Part shown: positions 1 to 7,958 of the stretch, piece after piece | Position numbering within the stretch: the stretch's first letter is position 1 | Layout: the number at the start of each line of letters is the position of its first letter | Source of the DNA: Hahella ganghwensis DSM 17046 | Lineage (GTDB): Bacteria; Pseudomonadota; Gammaproteobacteria; Pseudomonadales; Oleiphilaceae | Length of the DNA stretch: 59,469 bases | Assembly: GCF_000376785.1 (NCBI RefSeq) | Contig: NZ_AQXX01000104.1 | Location: 1 to 59,469, forward strand | Direction of reading: 5' to 3' | Notes under the pieces: generated by a model | Database searches by the model: none | Seen by the model: only the letters and a program-made list of their open reading frames with translations | What the model was told of the DNA's origin: nothing | Made by a program: the position numbers and the translations under genes

Positions 1-138
1 CACCCGTTCAGATACATCAAGCAGGTGTTTGGTTACGACAAAGTCCGCTATCGAGGCTTGGCCAAGAACAAGAGCCGGCTCTATCTGTTGGCGGCCTTCA
101 GCAATCTGCTGATGGCAAGGAAAGAGCTGCAGGTATAG
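1..138 (+). pseudogene. IS5-family transposase, C-terminal fragment
   Basis: The frame is open from base 1 to a TAG at 136-138 and gives 45 residues. They include HPFRYIKQVFGYDKVRYRG and LAKNKSRLYLLAAFSNLLM. This His-Pro-Phe-Arg plus RYRGLAKN pattern is the C-terminal end of IS5-group DDE transposases, just after the catalytic Glu helix. The rest of the gene lies left of the window, so I cannot tell whether the whole element is intact. A terminal repeat follows at about 251-269. Family assignment is by motif only. Confidence 0.8.
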
Positions 139-273
139 GGGCAGTGAGCCCAGATGACGCCCCACAGGGGGGGAAGATCCAAAATGGCCGGAAAAACACT
201 CTGAATATTCGGCCATATATCGTCGAGAGTTTGAATTACCTCAGAACCTTGGGGTTATTCAGACTCTCCTTAG
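1..273 (+). mobile_element. Right end of an IS5-type insertion sequence with terminal repeat and TTAG target duplication
   Basis: About 110 bases after the transposase stop, the strand reads ggggttattcagactctcc (251-269). Its reverse complement, starting GGAGAGTCTGAATAA, has the form of an IS5-group terminal inverted repeat. The next four bases, TTAG at 270-273, fit the YTAR target duplication typical of that group. The left end is outside the window, so the repeat pair and duplication cannot be confirmed. Bases 274-371 look like ordinary intergenic DNA leading to the phosphorylase gene. Confidence 0.6.
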
Positions 274-371
274 CATAGTTGATATAGACTAAAATAGGGT
301 TGAACTGTGTTGCAGTCAGCACTCATTTACCCGAAAGTGAAAATGACTTTTGAGCGTTAGGCAGAACCTGA

Positions 372-1883
372 ATGGATCAGCATAATTTTTTATATTTGAG
401 GCGTGTTTATATCGATACGCTGCAGGAGCCGGTTGTATACATGCGGCAGGACTGTCACGTGTGTCGCTCTGAAGGTTTTAATGCCATGTCGCGGGTGCGG
501 GTGAGCACCGGCAATAAGAGCATTATTGCCACCGTCAATAAAGTCACCGATGGTTGGCTGAGTCACCAGCAGGCAGGGTTGTCCGAGGCTGCCTGGCGGC
601 TATTGGGAGCCAGTGAAGGTGAGGTGGCCTATTTCAGCCATACCAAACCTGTGGAATCAATGAGCTTTGTCCGTGGCAAGCTATACGGCACCAGTCTTAC
701 CGATGAAACAGCTCAGGCGATCATCAGTGATATCAGTGCCGGTCTGTATTCGGACGTGCAACTGGCGGCTTTCGTGACTGCCTGTTCCGGAAGTCGTCTG
801 GATCGCGATGAGGTGGCTGCACTGACTCAAGCGATGGTGCAGGTGGGTGAAAGACTCGAGTGGGATGATGACCGTATTATGGATAAGCATTGTGTCGGCG
901 GGCTACCCGGTAATCGAACGACGCCCATCGTCGTGGCGATTGTGGCTGCGTCGGGTCTGAAAATGCCCAAGACATCATCCAGAGCGATTACGTCTCCTGC
1001 GGGAACTGCTGATACCATGGAAACCATGGCGCCAGTTAATCTTTCGTTAGAGCGTATGAAAGACGTGGTAAAAGAGCAGGGAGCCTGTATCGCCTGGGGA
1101 GGTTCGGTTAGTCTGAGCCCGGCTGATGATGTCCTGATTCGGGTCGAAAGAGCGCTCGATCTGGATAGTGAAGGTCAGTTAGTGGCTTCTGTTTTGTCCA
1201 AAAAAGTGGCCGCCGGATCCACACATGTATTGATCGATATTCCTATTGGCCCCACTGCCAAGGTACGTAGCGAAGCTTATGCCCAACGTTTGGCTGATCA
1301 ATTGAAATACACCGGAGAAAAGCTGGGGATATGTGTTGAAACCTGTTTCAGTGACGGCAGTCAGCCGGTTGGCAGAGGGGTCGGTCCGGCGCTGGAAGCC
1401 AGAGATGTGCTGGCGGTTTTGCGTAACCAGACAGATGCTCCGATGGACTTGAAAGACCGTGCCTTGACGTTGGCCGGCCGACTTCTGGAAATGGGAGGGA
1501 AGGCTGCGCCGGGCAGCGGAAGGGAACAGGCCAGGGCTTATATTGAGAATGGCGAAGCGCTGGCGCGTTTCATGGCCATCTGCGAGGCTCAGGGTGGTTT
1601 TCGAGAGCCCATACTGGGAGGCCATACCAAGGTAGTGAAAGCTGTACGCAGTGGATTGTTGACCTTCATGAATAATCGCTTTATGGCCAAGCTGGCCAAG
1701 CTGCTCGGAGCGCCGACAGACTCTGGTGCGGGTTTGGATATGCATGTTCGCCTGGGAGAAAAAATCTCTATTGGACAGCCACTCTATACGTTATATGCCG
1801 AGTCTCATGGAGAATTGGCCTACGCCTTGGATTTTCTGAAAGAACACAGGGAAGAATTCCGTATTGAAGAGGAAATTCTGTAA
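372..1883 (+). CDS. Archaeal-type NMP (AMP)/thymidine phosphorylase family protein
   Basis: This 503-residue protein belongs to the long glycosyltransferase-family-3 phosphorylases: thymidine phosphorylase-like bacterial proteins and archaeal AMP phosphorylase. It has an N-terminal extension of about 90 residues with YMRQDCHVCRSEGF, which the archaeal family carries and short DeoA lacks. The phosphate/nucleoside core follows: DKHCVGGLPGNRTTP (about residues 168-182) and KTSSRAITSPAGTADTME. Known archaeal homologues convert a nucleoside monophosphate and phosphate to a base and ribose 1,5-bisphosphate. Bacterial members are usually annotated only as putative thymidine phosphorylase, so the substrate is open. 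The stop codon overlaps the start of a PRPP synthetase-like gene (TAATG), which suggests translational coupling and a joint role in pentose-phosphate and nucleotide salvage. No strong ribosome-binding site precedes the ATG at 372. Confidence 0.88.
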   Translation: MDQHNFLYLRRVYIDTLQEPVVYMRQDCHVCRSEGFNAMSRVRVSTGNKSIIATVNKVTDGWLSHQQAGLSEAAWRLLGASEGEVAYFSHTKPVESMSFVRGKLYGTSLTDETAQAIISDISAGLYSDVQLAAFVTACSGSRLDRDEVAALTQAMVQVGERLEWDDDRIMDKHCVGGLPGNRTTPIVVAIVAASGLKMPKTSSRAITSPAGTADTMETMAPVNLSLERMKDVVKEQGACIAWGGSVSLSPADDVLIRVERALDLDSEGQLVASVLSKKVAAGSTHVLIDIPIGPTAKVRSEAYAQRLADQLKYTGEKLGICVETCFSDGSQPVGRGVGPALEARDVLAVLRNQTDAPMDLKDRALTLAGRLLEMGGKAAPGSGREQARAYIENGEALARFMAICEAQGGFREPILGGHTKVVKAVRSGLLTFMNNRFMAKLAKLLGAPTDSGAGLDMHVRLGEKISIGQPLYTLYAESHGELAYALDFLKEHREEFRIEEEIL

Positions 1884-2767
1884 TGGAGTTGTTTAATTTG
1901 AGTCCGGCTCATCCTATCGTCGGGCAAATACTGGCTCAGCCCGGAATAAATGCCGGAGAGTTTGAGCTTCGACACTTTCCCGATGGTGAAAGCTACATTC
2001 GGGTTGATAGTGATATTAATGCGAATGATGGTGCGGAGGCTGCCATATTCTGCGAGTTGTCCTCTCCCGATGACAAGCTATTGTCGCTGCTGTTTCTGGC
2101 AGACACTCTCAGGGATCTCGGATGGCGTAACATCCGGTTATTGACGCCGTATCTTCCGTATATGCGTCAGGATATCCGGTTTAAACCCGGTGAAGGTATT
2201 ACATCCCGTTATTTTGCCAGAATACTTTCCGCCAGTTTCGATCATCTGATTACCATTGACCCCCATTTACATCGTTATAATTCCCTGGATGAAATTTACA
2301 CTTTGTCGAGCCAGGTATTGACTGCTTCTGAATCCATAGCTCACTGGATCAGAAGCGAGGTACCGGGAGGGGTGATTGTCGGGCCTGACAGTGAAAGTGA
2401 CCAGTGGGTGTCCAGCGTCGCGAGGATGGCGGGCTGCGAACAGCTGGTATTCAATAAGACCCGGGCCGGAGATAAGGATGTGTCCATTGACGCTGGTGAT
2501 CTCAGCCAATTCAAAGGCCGCACACCGATTATGGTGGATGATATTATTTCCACCGGGCGTACCATGATTGAAGCGGCTGAACAGATGGTATCCATGGGAT
2601 TGAATCCCCCTGTCTGCATCGGTGTTCATGCTCTGTTTGCTGATGATGCCTGGCAGGCCATGCAGCAGGCACCAATCGAGAGAATCGTCAGTTGCAATAC
2701 CATTCCCCATCCCTCCAACGCCATTGATATCACCGGCGTGATGTTAAAAGGGCTGCTGGAAAGCTGA
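1883..2767 (+). CDS. Ribose-phosphate pyrophosphokinase (PRPP synthetase)-like protein, short form
   Basis: This 294-residue protein resembles ribose-phosphate diphosphokinases, which make PRPP from ribose 5-phosphate and ATP. Visible motifs are HFPDGESYIRV near the N-terminus, PYLPYMRQDIRFKPGEGIT (ATP-binding region), TIDPHLHRY in place of the usual DLHAxQ, the flexible-loop-like FNKTRAGDKDV, and the PRPP loop MVDDIISTGRTM (about residues 218-229). It is shorter than the housekeeping enzyme of about 315 residues and closer in style to archaeal enzymes, so it is probably not the main Prs. It starts on the last base of the upstream phosphorylase stop codon. The pairing suggests that ribose phosphates released from nucleotides are returned to PRPP, which is inference. 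Confidence 0.85.
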   Translation: MELFNLSPAHPIVGQILAQPGINAGEFELRHFPDGESYIRVDSDINANDGAEAAIFCELSSPDDKLLSLLFLADTLRDLGWRNIRLLTPYLPYMRQDIRFKPGEGITSRYFARILSASFDHLITIDPHLHRYNSLDEIYTLSSQVLTASESIAHWIRSEVPGGVIVGPDSESDQWVSSVARMAGCEQLVFNKTRAGDKDVSIDAGDLSQFKGRTPIMVDDIISTGRTMIEAAEQMVSMGLNPPVCIGVHALFADDAWQAMQQAPIERIVSCNTIPHPSNAIDITGVMLKGLLES

Positions 2768-2815
2768 TCGAGGTAGTTGAGCTTCCATACAGCGCGACAG
2801 AAATGGATGAGAAGC

Positions 2816-4744
2816 TCAGCTGTCCAAAGAGAACTGAACAGCATTGCCACCTTGATTGCGTGCCGTTTCAATCGCAGATCTGGCCCGGCGGATTATGCCT
2901 TCCATGCTATCGGAAATATCCGGGATCTCGTTACTGATACCAATACTGAGGGTCACTGTAAACCGATGTCCTTCAACCACCATCAACTTGGCCTCACTAT
3001 AGCTGCGAACATGCTCGGCGACCTGTAAGGCATTCTCAATCGCGCTGTGGGGCAGCAGCAGAGCAAACTCGTCCTCACTTAGCCGGTAAGCCCTGTCGCC
3101 AGCTCTTTCCGTGAGATCTTCAAGTTTTTTTCCCAGTTCTTTGAGATAGGACTTAATGGCGACCTGACCATAGTTTTTGTTGACCTGCTCAAAATTATCC
3201 ACTTTGATCAGGACCAGTGACAGTGACGAGACAGACCTTGCACAGCGGCTCCATTCTTCCTGTAAATGAAGCCTGAACTGATCCATGGAATACAGTTGTG
3301 TCAGTTCATTGCGAACGGCCAGTTCCCGAAGCTGTGAGTTGACCCGGGAAAGGGTGGACAGAGCGGTTTTCAGCTCTTCGGTGCGCAGTGCTACCCGCCG
3401 CTCGAGTTCTTCGTTGGTCTGCTGTTGTACCTCTAGCGTTTCTTGCTGTGCCTCACGTGCTTCTCTTTCCAATTGCAGAGCTCGTTCCTGCATTAGAAGT
3501 CGTTGTTTACGTTCCTGGTTGATACGCTGGGCCAATGCCAGAGAGAATAGAAATACTTCAGCCGTGGAGCCAATCTGAGGTCCGTACTCAATAATATGCA
3601 AATTGGGAAGTACGGCTATTTTTGTCAGAACAATTGAAATGTTGCCTATCAGGAATATTCCCCAGCCAATGGTAAAAATAGGGGCATTGCTAGTGCCAAG
3701 CCACCACAGAAAAGCTCCACTGCCTAAAAGGATAATGGACAGCAAAAATACAGTGAACATTGCCAGCTTCAAGGCCATGACATAAGGTGCCGACAACGCC
3801 ATGATAGAAGAGGCCACCCCGAGTACTACGCCAGAAAGTATCAAGTAGCCGAGTCCTTTGTGCTGGGTGTGGAGGTCGAGATAGCGATAGGAAAACAGAC
3901 TGGCGAAAATCATGCTGGTGCCGATGAAAAAGATCAGTTGGTGCTGGTTCCATCCTGGTGAATCCGGCCAGAAAAACTGATAAGAGGTTCCGTGCAGGCT
4001 AAGCTGGACAATTGCAATGGACACGACATAAGCCACGTACAGGCCGTATATCGAATCACGTATCAATATCCAGAGAATCAGGTTATACCCTGCCATTGCC
4101 AGCATAATGCCGGTGAACAGGAGTTGAGCCGCCAGTAACCATTGATCCTCGTCCAGAAATAATTGCGGTTCCCAAAGCACCGCTGGTAATTGCATGGAAC
4201 CTTCAGTTTTGACTCTGATAAATATCTCGTAGCTTTGCTGAGGTCCAAACTTTAACGGAAATACGAAATGCCGGTTGGCCACCGGTCGGTGGCTGAAGGG
4301 CAAGGCATCCCCGGTGCGGTAACTGGCCAGTACGTAACCATCCGTCAGCAGATAGACTTCCACCGTATCAAGAACCGGATATTGTATTTCCAGCCATCTT
4401 TCAAATTCACGGGTTGTCGGATTGGTAACATTCAGACGAAACCAATAGGGTGGTGTGTTCAGCCCGAAGTTCGGGTTTTCACTGGTACCTTTACGCCAGG
4501 TCAGCGCAACTCTTTGATAAACGATGTCTTCCAGGAGTATGCTTGCTTCTTTATCCTGGCTCCACCAAAGATAAGGCGCAATATTGACTTCTTTGGTATC
4601 CGGTGAGAGGACGATGCTTTCGTAGTTGGCTTCTGCTCTGGCATTGTCGCCGGTGATGGCAACACTGAGTAATGTCAGCCCAAGTAGTGCCACCAGACAA
4701 TGCAGGTAGAGAAATTGAACATTATGTTTCTCGCTTCTGACCAT
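2816..4744 (-). CDS. 7TMR-DISM diguanylate cyclase-like protein with degenerate GGDEF (SEDEF) site
   Basis: With the start at 4744 (MVRSEKHN), this is a 642-residue membrane protein. A signal peptide is followed by a periplasmic 7TMR-DISM extracellular domain (roughly residues 40-185). Seven hydrophobic helices follow to about residue 390. Next come a glutamate-rich coiled coil (LQLEREAREAQQETLEVQ) and a C-terminal GGDEF domain. The signature loop reads RLSEDEFALLLP, so the two glycines of GGDEF are Ser and Glu. An RAGD motif five residues upstream matches the RxxD inhibitory site. It may bind c-di-GMP without making it, or have weak activity. An alternative ATG lies at 4831, but the upstream 29 residues look non-natural before the signal peptide. 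It converges on the PRPP synthetase-like gene. Confidence 0.88.
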   Translation of the reverse strand: MVRSEKHNVQFLYLHCLVALLGLTLLSVAITGDNARAEANYESIVLSPDTKEVNIAPYLWWSQDKEASILLEDIVYQRVALTWRKGTSENPNFGLNTPPYWFRLNVTNPTTREFERWLEIQYPVLDTVEVYLLTDGYVLASYRTGDALPFSHRPVANRHFVFPLKFGPQQSYEIFIRVKTEGSMQLPAVLWEPQLFLDEDQWLLAAQLLFTGIMLAMAGYNLILWILIRDSIYGLYVAYVVSIAIVQLSLHGTSYQFFWPDSPGWNQHQLIFFIGTSMIFASLFSYRYLDLHTQHKGLGYLILSGVVLGVASSIMALSAPYVMALKLAMFTVFLLSIILLGSGAFLWWLGTSNAPIFTIGWGIFLIGNISIVLTKIAVLPNLHIIEYGPQIGSTAEVFLFSLALAQRINQERKQRLLMQERALQLEREAREAQQETLEVQQQTNEELERRVALRTEELKTALSTLSRVNSQLRELAVRNELTQLYSMDQFRLHLQEEWSRCARSVSSLSLVLIKVDNFEQVNKNYGQVAIKSYLKELGKKLEDLTERAGDRAYRLSEDEFALLLPHSAIENALQVAEHVRSYSEAKLMVVEGHRFTVTLSIGISNEIPDISDSMEGIIRRARSAIETARNQGGNAVQFSLDS

Positions 4745-4943
4745 TTCTAGTCCACGTACAATGACGGTGGTGGGACAAACTGGAACAGGGGTTGCCGCGC
4801 AAATTTGGGTATCAGCAAAGCTGCACTTCATTCCATTGTAGTGCGCATATTGCCAGTTTTCATAATATGAGAACTATAAATGCCGATTGGGTATTCGTAA
4901 GTCCGGGTTAGATTTTAGGTTACACGTTACTGGGAGATGTTTA

Positions 4944-5906
4944 ATGAAAGCGGTTATTTTGGATGCCGACAGTTTGGGTTCTGAAATCACTTTGCAGTCG
5001 ATTGAGCAAAGTGTTCCTGAGTTTACGCAGCATAATCACACATCGCCAGAGCAGGTAGATGAACGCATACAGGGGTATGACGTGGTCATCGTTAACAAGG
5101 TCGTACTGAATGAACGTCATATGATCGAGAACCCCCAGCTCAAGCTGATTGCGGTGACGGCGACGGGGACCAATAACATTGATATGGCCGCTGCAGAAAA
5201 GCACGGGATCGAGGTCAGGAATGTGGCCCACTACGGGACAGCGACGATTGTCCAGCATGTATATTCTTTGTTGCTGGCATTGTCGAATAACCTGCTTTCC
5301 TATGTGGATGCAGTCGAGGATGGACACTGGCATCAGAGTCAGACTTTCTGCCTGATGGATTTTCCGATCCGCGAGCTGGCAGGTAGGAAAATGGGTATTA
5401 TCGGCTTCGGTGAGCTAGGCAAGGCGGTTGCGAAGGTGGCACCTGCTTTCGGGATGGATGTTCTGGTTGGCGCCAGACCGGGAGGGAAAACGGGGCACCA
5501 TGACGGTGTGGAATATCTTCCACTGGATGAACTGCTGCCACAGGTAGATGTGCTGAGCCTGCACTGTTTGCTGTCTGATGAAACCCATAACATGCTGAAT
5601 GCCGAAACCCTGTCGATGATGAAGCCGGATGCGATATTGATTAATACCGCACGGGGTGGCCTCGTGAATGAACAGGCGCTGGCTGAGGCGTTAAAAGAGG
5701 GGAGGCTGGGCGGTGCCGGCTTTGATGTTCTGACCACAGAACCGCCGGTGGAGGGAAACCCATTGTTACAGGGCGATATTCCCAATCTGATCGTTACGCC
5801 GCACTGCGCCTGGGCCAGTCGTGAGGCCAGGCAGAGACTGATAGATATGACAGCAGACAATATTCGTCGTTTTGTCGAACACCAACAGACACGAGTGCCG
5901 CTTTAA
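4944..5906 (+). CDS. D-2-hydroxyacid dehydrogenase (glycerate dehydrogenase/hydroxypyruvate reductase type)
   Basis: This 320-residue NAD(P)-dependent D-isomer 2-hydroxyacid dehydrogenase starts at the ATG at 4944, behind GGGAGA. The longer frame back to 4887 has no ribosome-binding site. The Rossmann motif is GIIGFGELGKAV. The catalytic triad of the family is visible as NTARGG (Arg), TTEPP (Glu) and TPHCAWASREAR (His). Overall it resembles glycerate dehydrogenases that interconvert hydroxypyruvate or glyoxylate with glycerate or glycolate. The exact substrate cannot be read from sequence. It stands alone, and a perfect hairpin overlaps its stop codon. Confidence 0.9.
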   Translation: MKAVILDADSLGSEITLQSIEQSVPEFTQHNHTSPEQVDERIQGYDVVIVNKVVLNERHMIENPQLKLIAVTATGTNNIDMAAAEKHGIEVRNVAHYGTATIVQHVYSLLLALSNNLLSYVDAVEDGHWHQSQTFCLMDFPIRELAGRKMGIIGFGELGKAVAKVAPAFGMDVLVGARPGGKTGHHDGVEYLPLDELLPQVDVLSLHCLLSDETHNMLNAETLSMMKPDAILINTARGGLVNEQALAEALKEGRLGGAGFDVLTTEPPVEGNPLLQGDIPNLIVTPHCAWASREARQRLIDMTADNIRRFVEHQQTRVPL

Positions 5907-5914
5907 TGCGGCAC
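5895..5914 (+). terminator. Hairpin overlapping the stop codon of the dehydrogenase gene
   Basis: GTGCCGC (5895-5901) and GCGGCAC (5908-5914) form a perfect 7-bp stem with a 6-base loop that contains the TAA stop. No T-run follows on either strand, so it may serve transcript stability rather than classical Rho-independent termination. It lies between convergent genes. Confidence 0.4.
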
Positions 5915-5965
5915 GGTCCAGGCCTGAATTGGGGCTGGCCCAAATTGACTTGTCGCAGGAAAGTT

Positions 5966-6340
5966 TCAGGCGTAGCTGACATTACCTTCAGCCATGAGTT
6001 CTCTAACCGGCCTGACTTCCACTGAACCATAGCGGGCCGGTGGAATTCTCTCAGCCAGCTGAATAGCCTCGTTCAGATCCTTTGCTTCCAGCAGGTAGTA
6101 GCCTGCCAACTGCTCTTTGGTTTCCGCAAAGGGGCCGTCCATAGTACTGACCTGATTATTCCTGATTCGAATGGTTGTCGCACTGGCGACGGGATGAAGG
6201 GGCGCTCCGTCCAAAAAGTGTCCCTGGTTCTGAAGACCTTCCACACAGGACATACATTCCCTGTTCAACGCATCCCACTCTTGTTGACTCAATTGTGCCA
6301 TTTGGGTTTCGTCATAATATACCAGGCATAAGTATTTCAT
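5966..6340 (-). CDS. YCII/DGPF-domain protein, partner of the adjacent ECF42 sigma factor
   Basis: This 124-residue protein of the YCII-related DGPF family begins MKYLCLVYYDETQM and contains the family-naming MDGPFAETKEQLAGYYL (about residues 68-84). It ends in a strand-rich EVRPVREL. DGPF proteins have a dimeric ferredoxin-like fold. Their biochemical role is not established, but they are characteristically encoded beside ECF42 sigma factors, as here. AAGGAGAG precedes the ATG. A likely ECF42-dependent promoter lies at 6373-6400 on the same strand, so it is probably a direct target of its neighbour. Confidence 0.9.
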   Translation of the reverse strand: MKYLCLVYYDETQMAQLSQQEWDALNRECMSCVEGLQNQGHFLDGAPLHPVASATTIRIRNNQVSTMDGPFAETKEQLAGYYLLEAKDLNEAIQLAERIPPARYGSVEVRPVRELMAEGNVSYA

Positions 6341-6372
6341 TAATCTCTCCTTATTGGGTTAGGGTATAACCT

Positions 6373-6400
6373 GGTCGAATGGTGAACGGCCTATTCGACA
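6373..6400 (-). promoter_or_regulatory. Candidate ECF42-dependent promoter of the DGPF gene
   Basis: On the minus strand TGTCGAA (6400-6394) and CGACC (6377-6373) are separated so that TGTCGA and CGAC lie 17 bases apart, about 30 bases before the DGPF start codon. I recall the ECF42 group being described with a TGTCGA -35 and a CGA/TC-type -10. The match and spacing are good and the position is right. The identification rests on the motif, not on expression data. Confidence 0.7.
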
Positions 6401-6432
6401 GTGGTGATTCCGTTTCAGAATGCTTTATGCAT

Positions 6433-7683
6433 TTATCGGGGGAGCTCGTTTATTCGTTCCTGAAGATAGCGACGTTCTGGCTCCTGTTGTGCAAGTTCAA
6501 GGGCATCTAGATAAGAGCGCCTGGCTTCTTCATTTCTGTCCAGGCGGCGGTAAAGATCGGCCTTTGCCGCATAGGCCAGATGATATTGAGTCAGTTCCCC
6601 CCGCTGCAGAATCTCATTGATTAATTTGATCCCATCTTCGGGACCGTCTCGCATGGCAATAGCAACGGCTCGATTCAATTCAACCACTGGTGAGGGAGTT
6701 GCCTGTAGCAGGAACGTATATAGTCCGCAGATTTCGTTCCAGTTCGTGTCCCTATAAGTCCGGGCATTCGCGTGAGCAGCGGCAATGGCTGCCTGCAGAG
6801 TATAAGTACCGACCGATTCTGCGGTCAGAGCCTGCCGGACCAGGGAAGTCCCTTCCTCAATAGCGTTTCTGTCCCATAGGTTTCTGTCCTGATCCTCCAG
6901 GAGTATCAGGTCGCCTGCTTCATTTGTGCGGGCGTCTCTTCTGGCATTGTGCAGTAACATCATGGCCAGCAGCCCCTTGACCTCCGCATCATCAATCAGT
7001 TGATTCAACAACTGACCGAGGCGGATGGCCTCGTCTGTAAAATCCGGGCGCAGGAGGTCATTCCCGGTTGACGCGGCATAGCCTTCGTTGAAAATCAGGT
7101 AAACCACCTGCAGTACCGACTCCAGTCGCGCGGGAAGCTCCGATGCAGGAGGCCCCTCGTAGGGGATCCCGGCATTCTTGATTTTGGCTTTGGCCCTGAC
7201 AATGCGCTGCGCAACGGTTGTAGGCTTGATCAGAAAAGCGCTGGCAATTTCCTCTGTGCTCAGGTCGCAAATCTCCCGTAGTGTCATGGCGACCTGGGCT
7301 TCCTGGGCAAGACTGGGATGACAGCAGATGAAAATCAGCCTGAGGCGATCATCGTCAATCTGGTCATCTGTCTGATCTGCCGGGTCGATTGATTCCTGTT
7401 CCAACTGGGCCGCAATGTCATTCTGGGCGGCATCGAATCTGGCATCCCGTCTGAGCCGGTCGATAATCTTAAAGCGTCCGGTCGACACCAGCCAGGCCCT
7501 TGGGTTAGATGGGATACCTTCCTCCGGCCATTGTTTGACCGCTGCTGCAAAGGCCTCATGCAGAGCCTCTTCGGCAAGCTCAAATTGGCCCAGTACCCGG
7601 ATAAGAGTGGCCAACACCCGGCGGGATTCTGCCCGGTACAGATAGTCGATGGCAGCTTTCACGTTAGGGGGAGAATTCTGCAA
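6433..7683 (-). CDS. ECF42-type RNA polymerase sigma factor with C-terminal TPR-like extension
   Basis: This 416-residue protein has a sigma-70 region 2 (roughly residues 10-80: LYRAESRRVLATLIRV, FAAAVKQWPEEG), a region 4 helix-turn-helix (LREICDLSTEEIASAF and KPTTVAQRIVRAK), and a C-terminal extension of about 200 residues with repeated helices ending in LDALELAQQEPERRYLQ. Such an extension in a sigma factor beside a DGPF gene defines the ECF42 group. There, the extension rather than an anti-sigma factor is reported to govern activity. Translation probably starts at TTG 7683 behind AAGGAAA. GTG 7662 is the alternative. It lies upstream of the DGPF gene on the same strand, with a 92-base gap holding the DGPF promoter. 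Confidence 0.92.
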   Translation of the reverse strand: MQNSPPNVKAAIDYLYRAESRRVLATLIRVLGQFELAEEALHEAFAAAVKQWPEEGIPSNPRAWLVSTGRFKIIDRLRRDARFDAAQNDIAAQLEQESIDPADQTDDQIDDDRLRLIFICCHPSLAQEAQVAMTLREICDLSTEEIASAFLIKPTTVAQRIVRAKAKIKNAGIPYEGPPASELPARLESVLQVVYLIFNEGYAASTGNDLLRPDFTDEAIRLGQLLNQLIDDAEVKGLLAMMLLHNARRDARTNEAGDLILLEDQDRNLWDRNAIEEGTSLVRQALTAESVGTYTLQAAIAAAHANARTYRDTNWNEICGLYTFLLQATPSPVVELNRAVAIAMRDGPEDGIKLINEILQRGELTQYHLAYAAKADLYRRLDRNEEARRSYLDALELAQQEPERRYLQERINELPR

Positions 7684-7856
7684 AGGGTTTCCTTTCCTTG
7701 TCGGTTGCCTGAAATGTCACGTGGAGTGTCGAGCGCAATAGCGCTAATATGCCAGAATTTCGGTGGGACAGTCACCTGGGGCTGCGAATGTTGTTACAAG
7801 ACACAACGTTCATGTTCATCCAGGGCTGAGTGGTTGAGCATGCTAGTGTTTAAGTC

Positions 7857-7881
7857 CATTGAGACTGTATTTAACTCAATG
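7857..7881. promoter_or_regulatory. Inverted repeat upstream of yjbQ
   Basis: CATTGAG (7857-7863) and CTCAATG (7875-7881) are perfect 7-bp arms around an 11-base spacer. They sit in the 265-base divergent gap between the ECF42 gene and yjbQ. It could be an operator or a hairpin in the yjbQ leader. No regulator can be assigned. Confidence 0.3.
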
Positions 7882-7925
7882 AAAACTGTGTTGGTTGGGC
7901 TCAAAGAAGGCACCTTCTGATTCAG

Positions 7926-7958
7926 AAAAGAATGTGGATACCAAAAGAATGTGGATAC
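7926..7958 (+). repeat. 16-bp tandem duplication across the yjbQ start codon
   Basis: aaaagaatgtggatac occurs at 7926-7941 and again at 7943-7958, a period of 17. Each copy carries an ATG (7932 and 7949), and these are in different frames. Only the second ATG opens yjbQ. The first opens a 14-codon ORF that overlaps it. Confidence 0.8.

Noticed and set aside
1179-1745. 188-residue minus-strand ORF inside the phosphorylase gene
   Set aside because: Antisense shadow of a strongly conserved gene; composition and motifs support only the plus-strand product.
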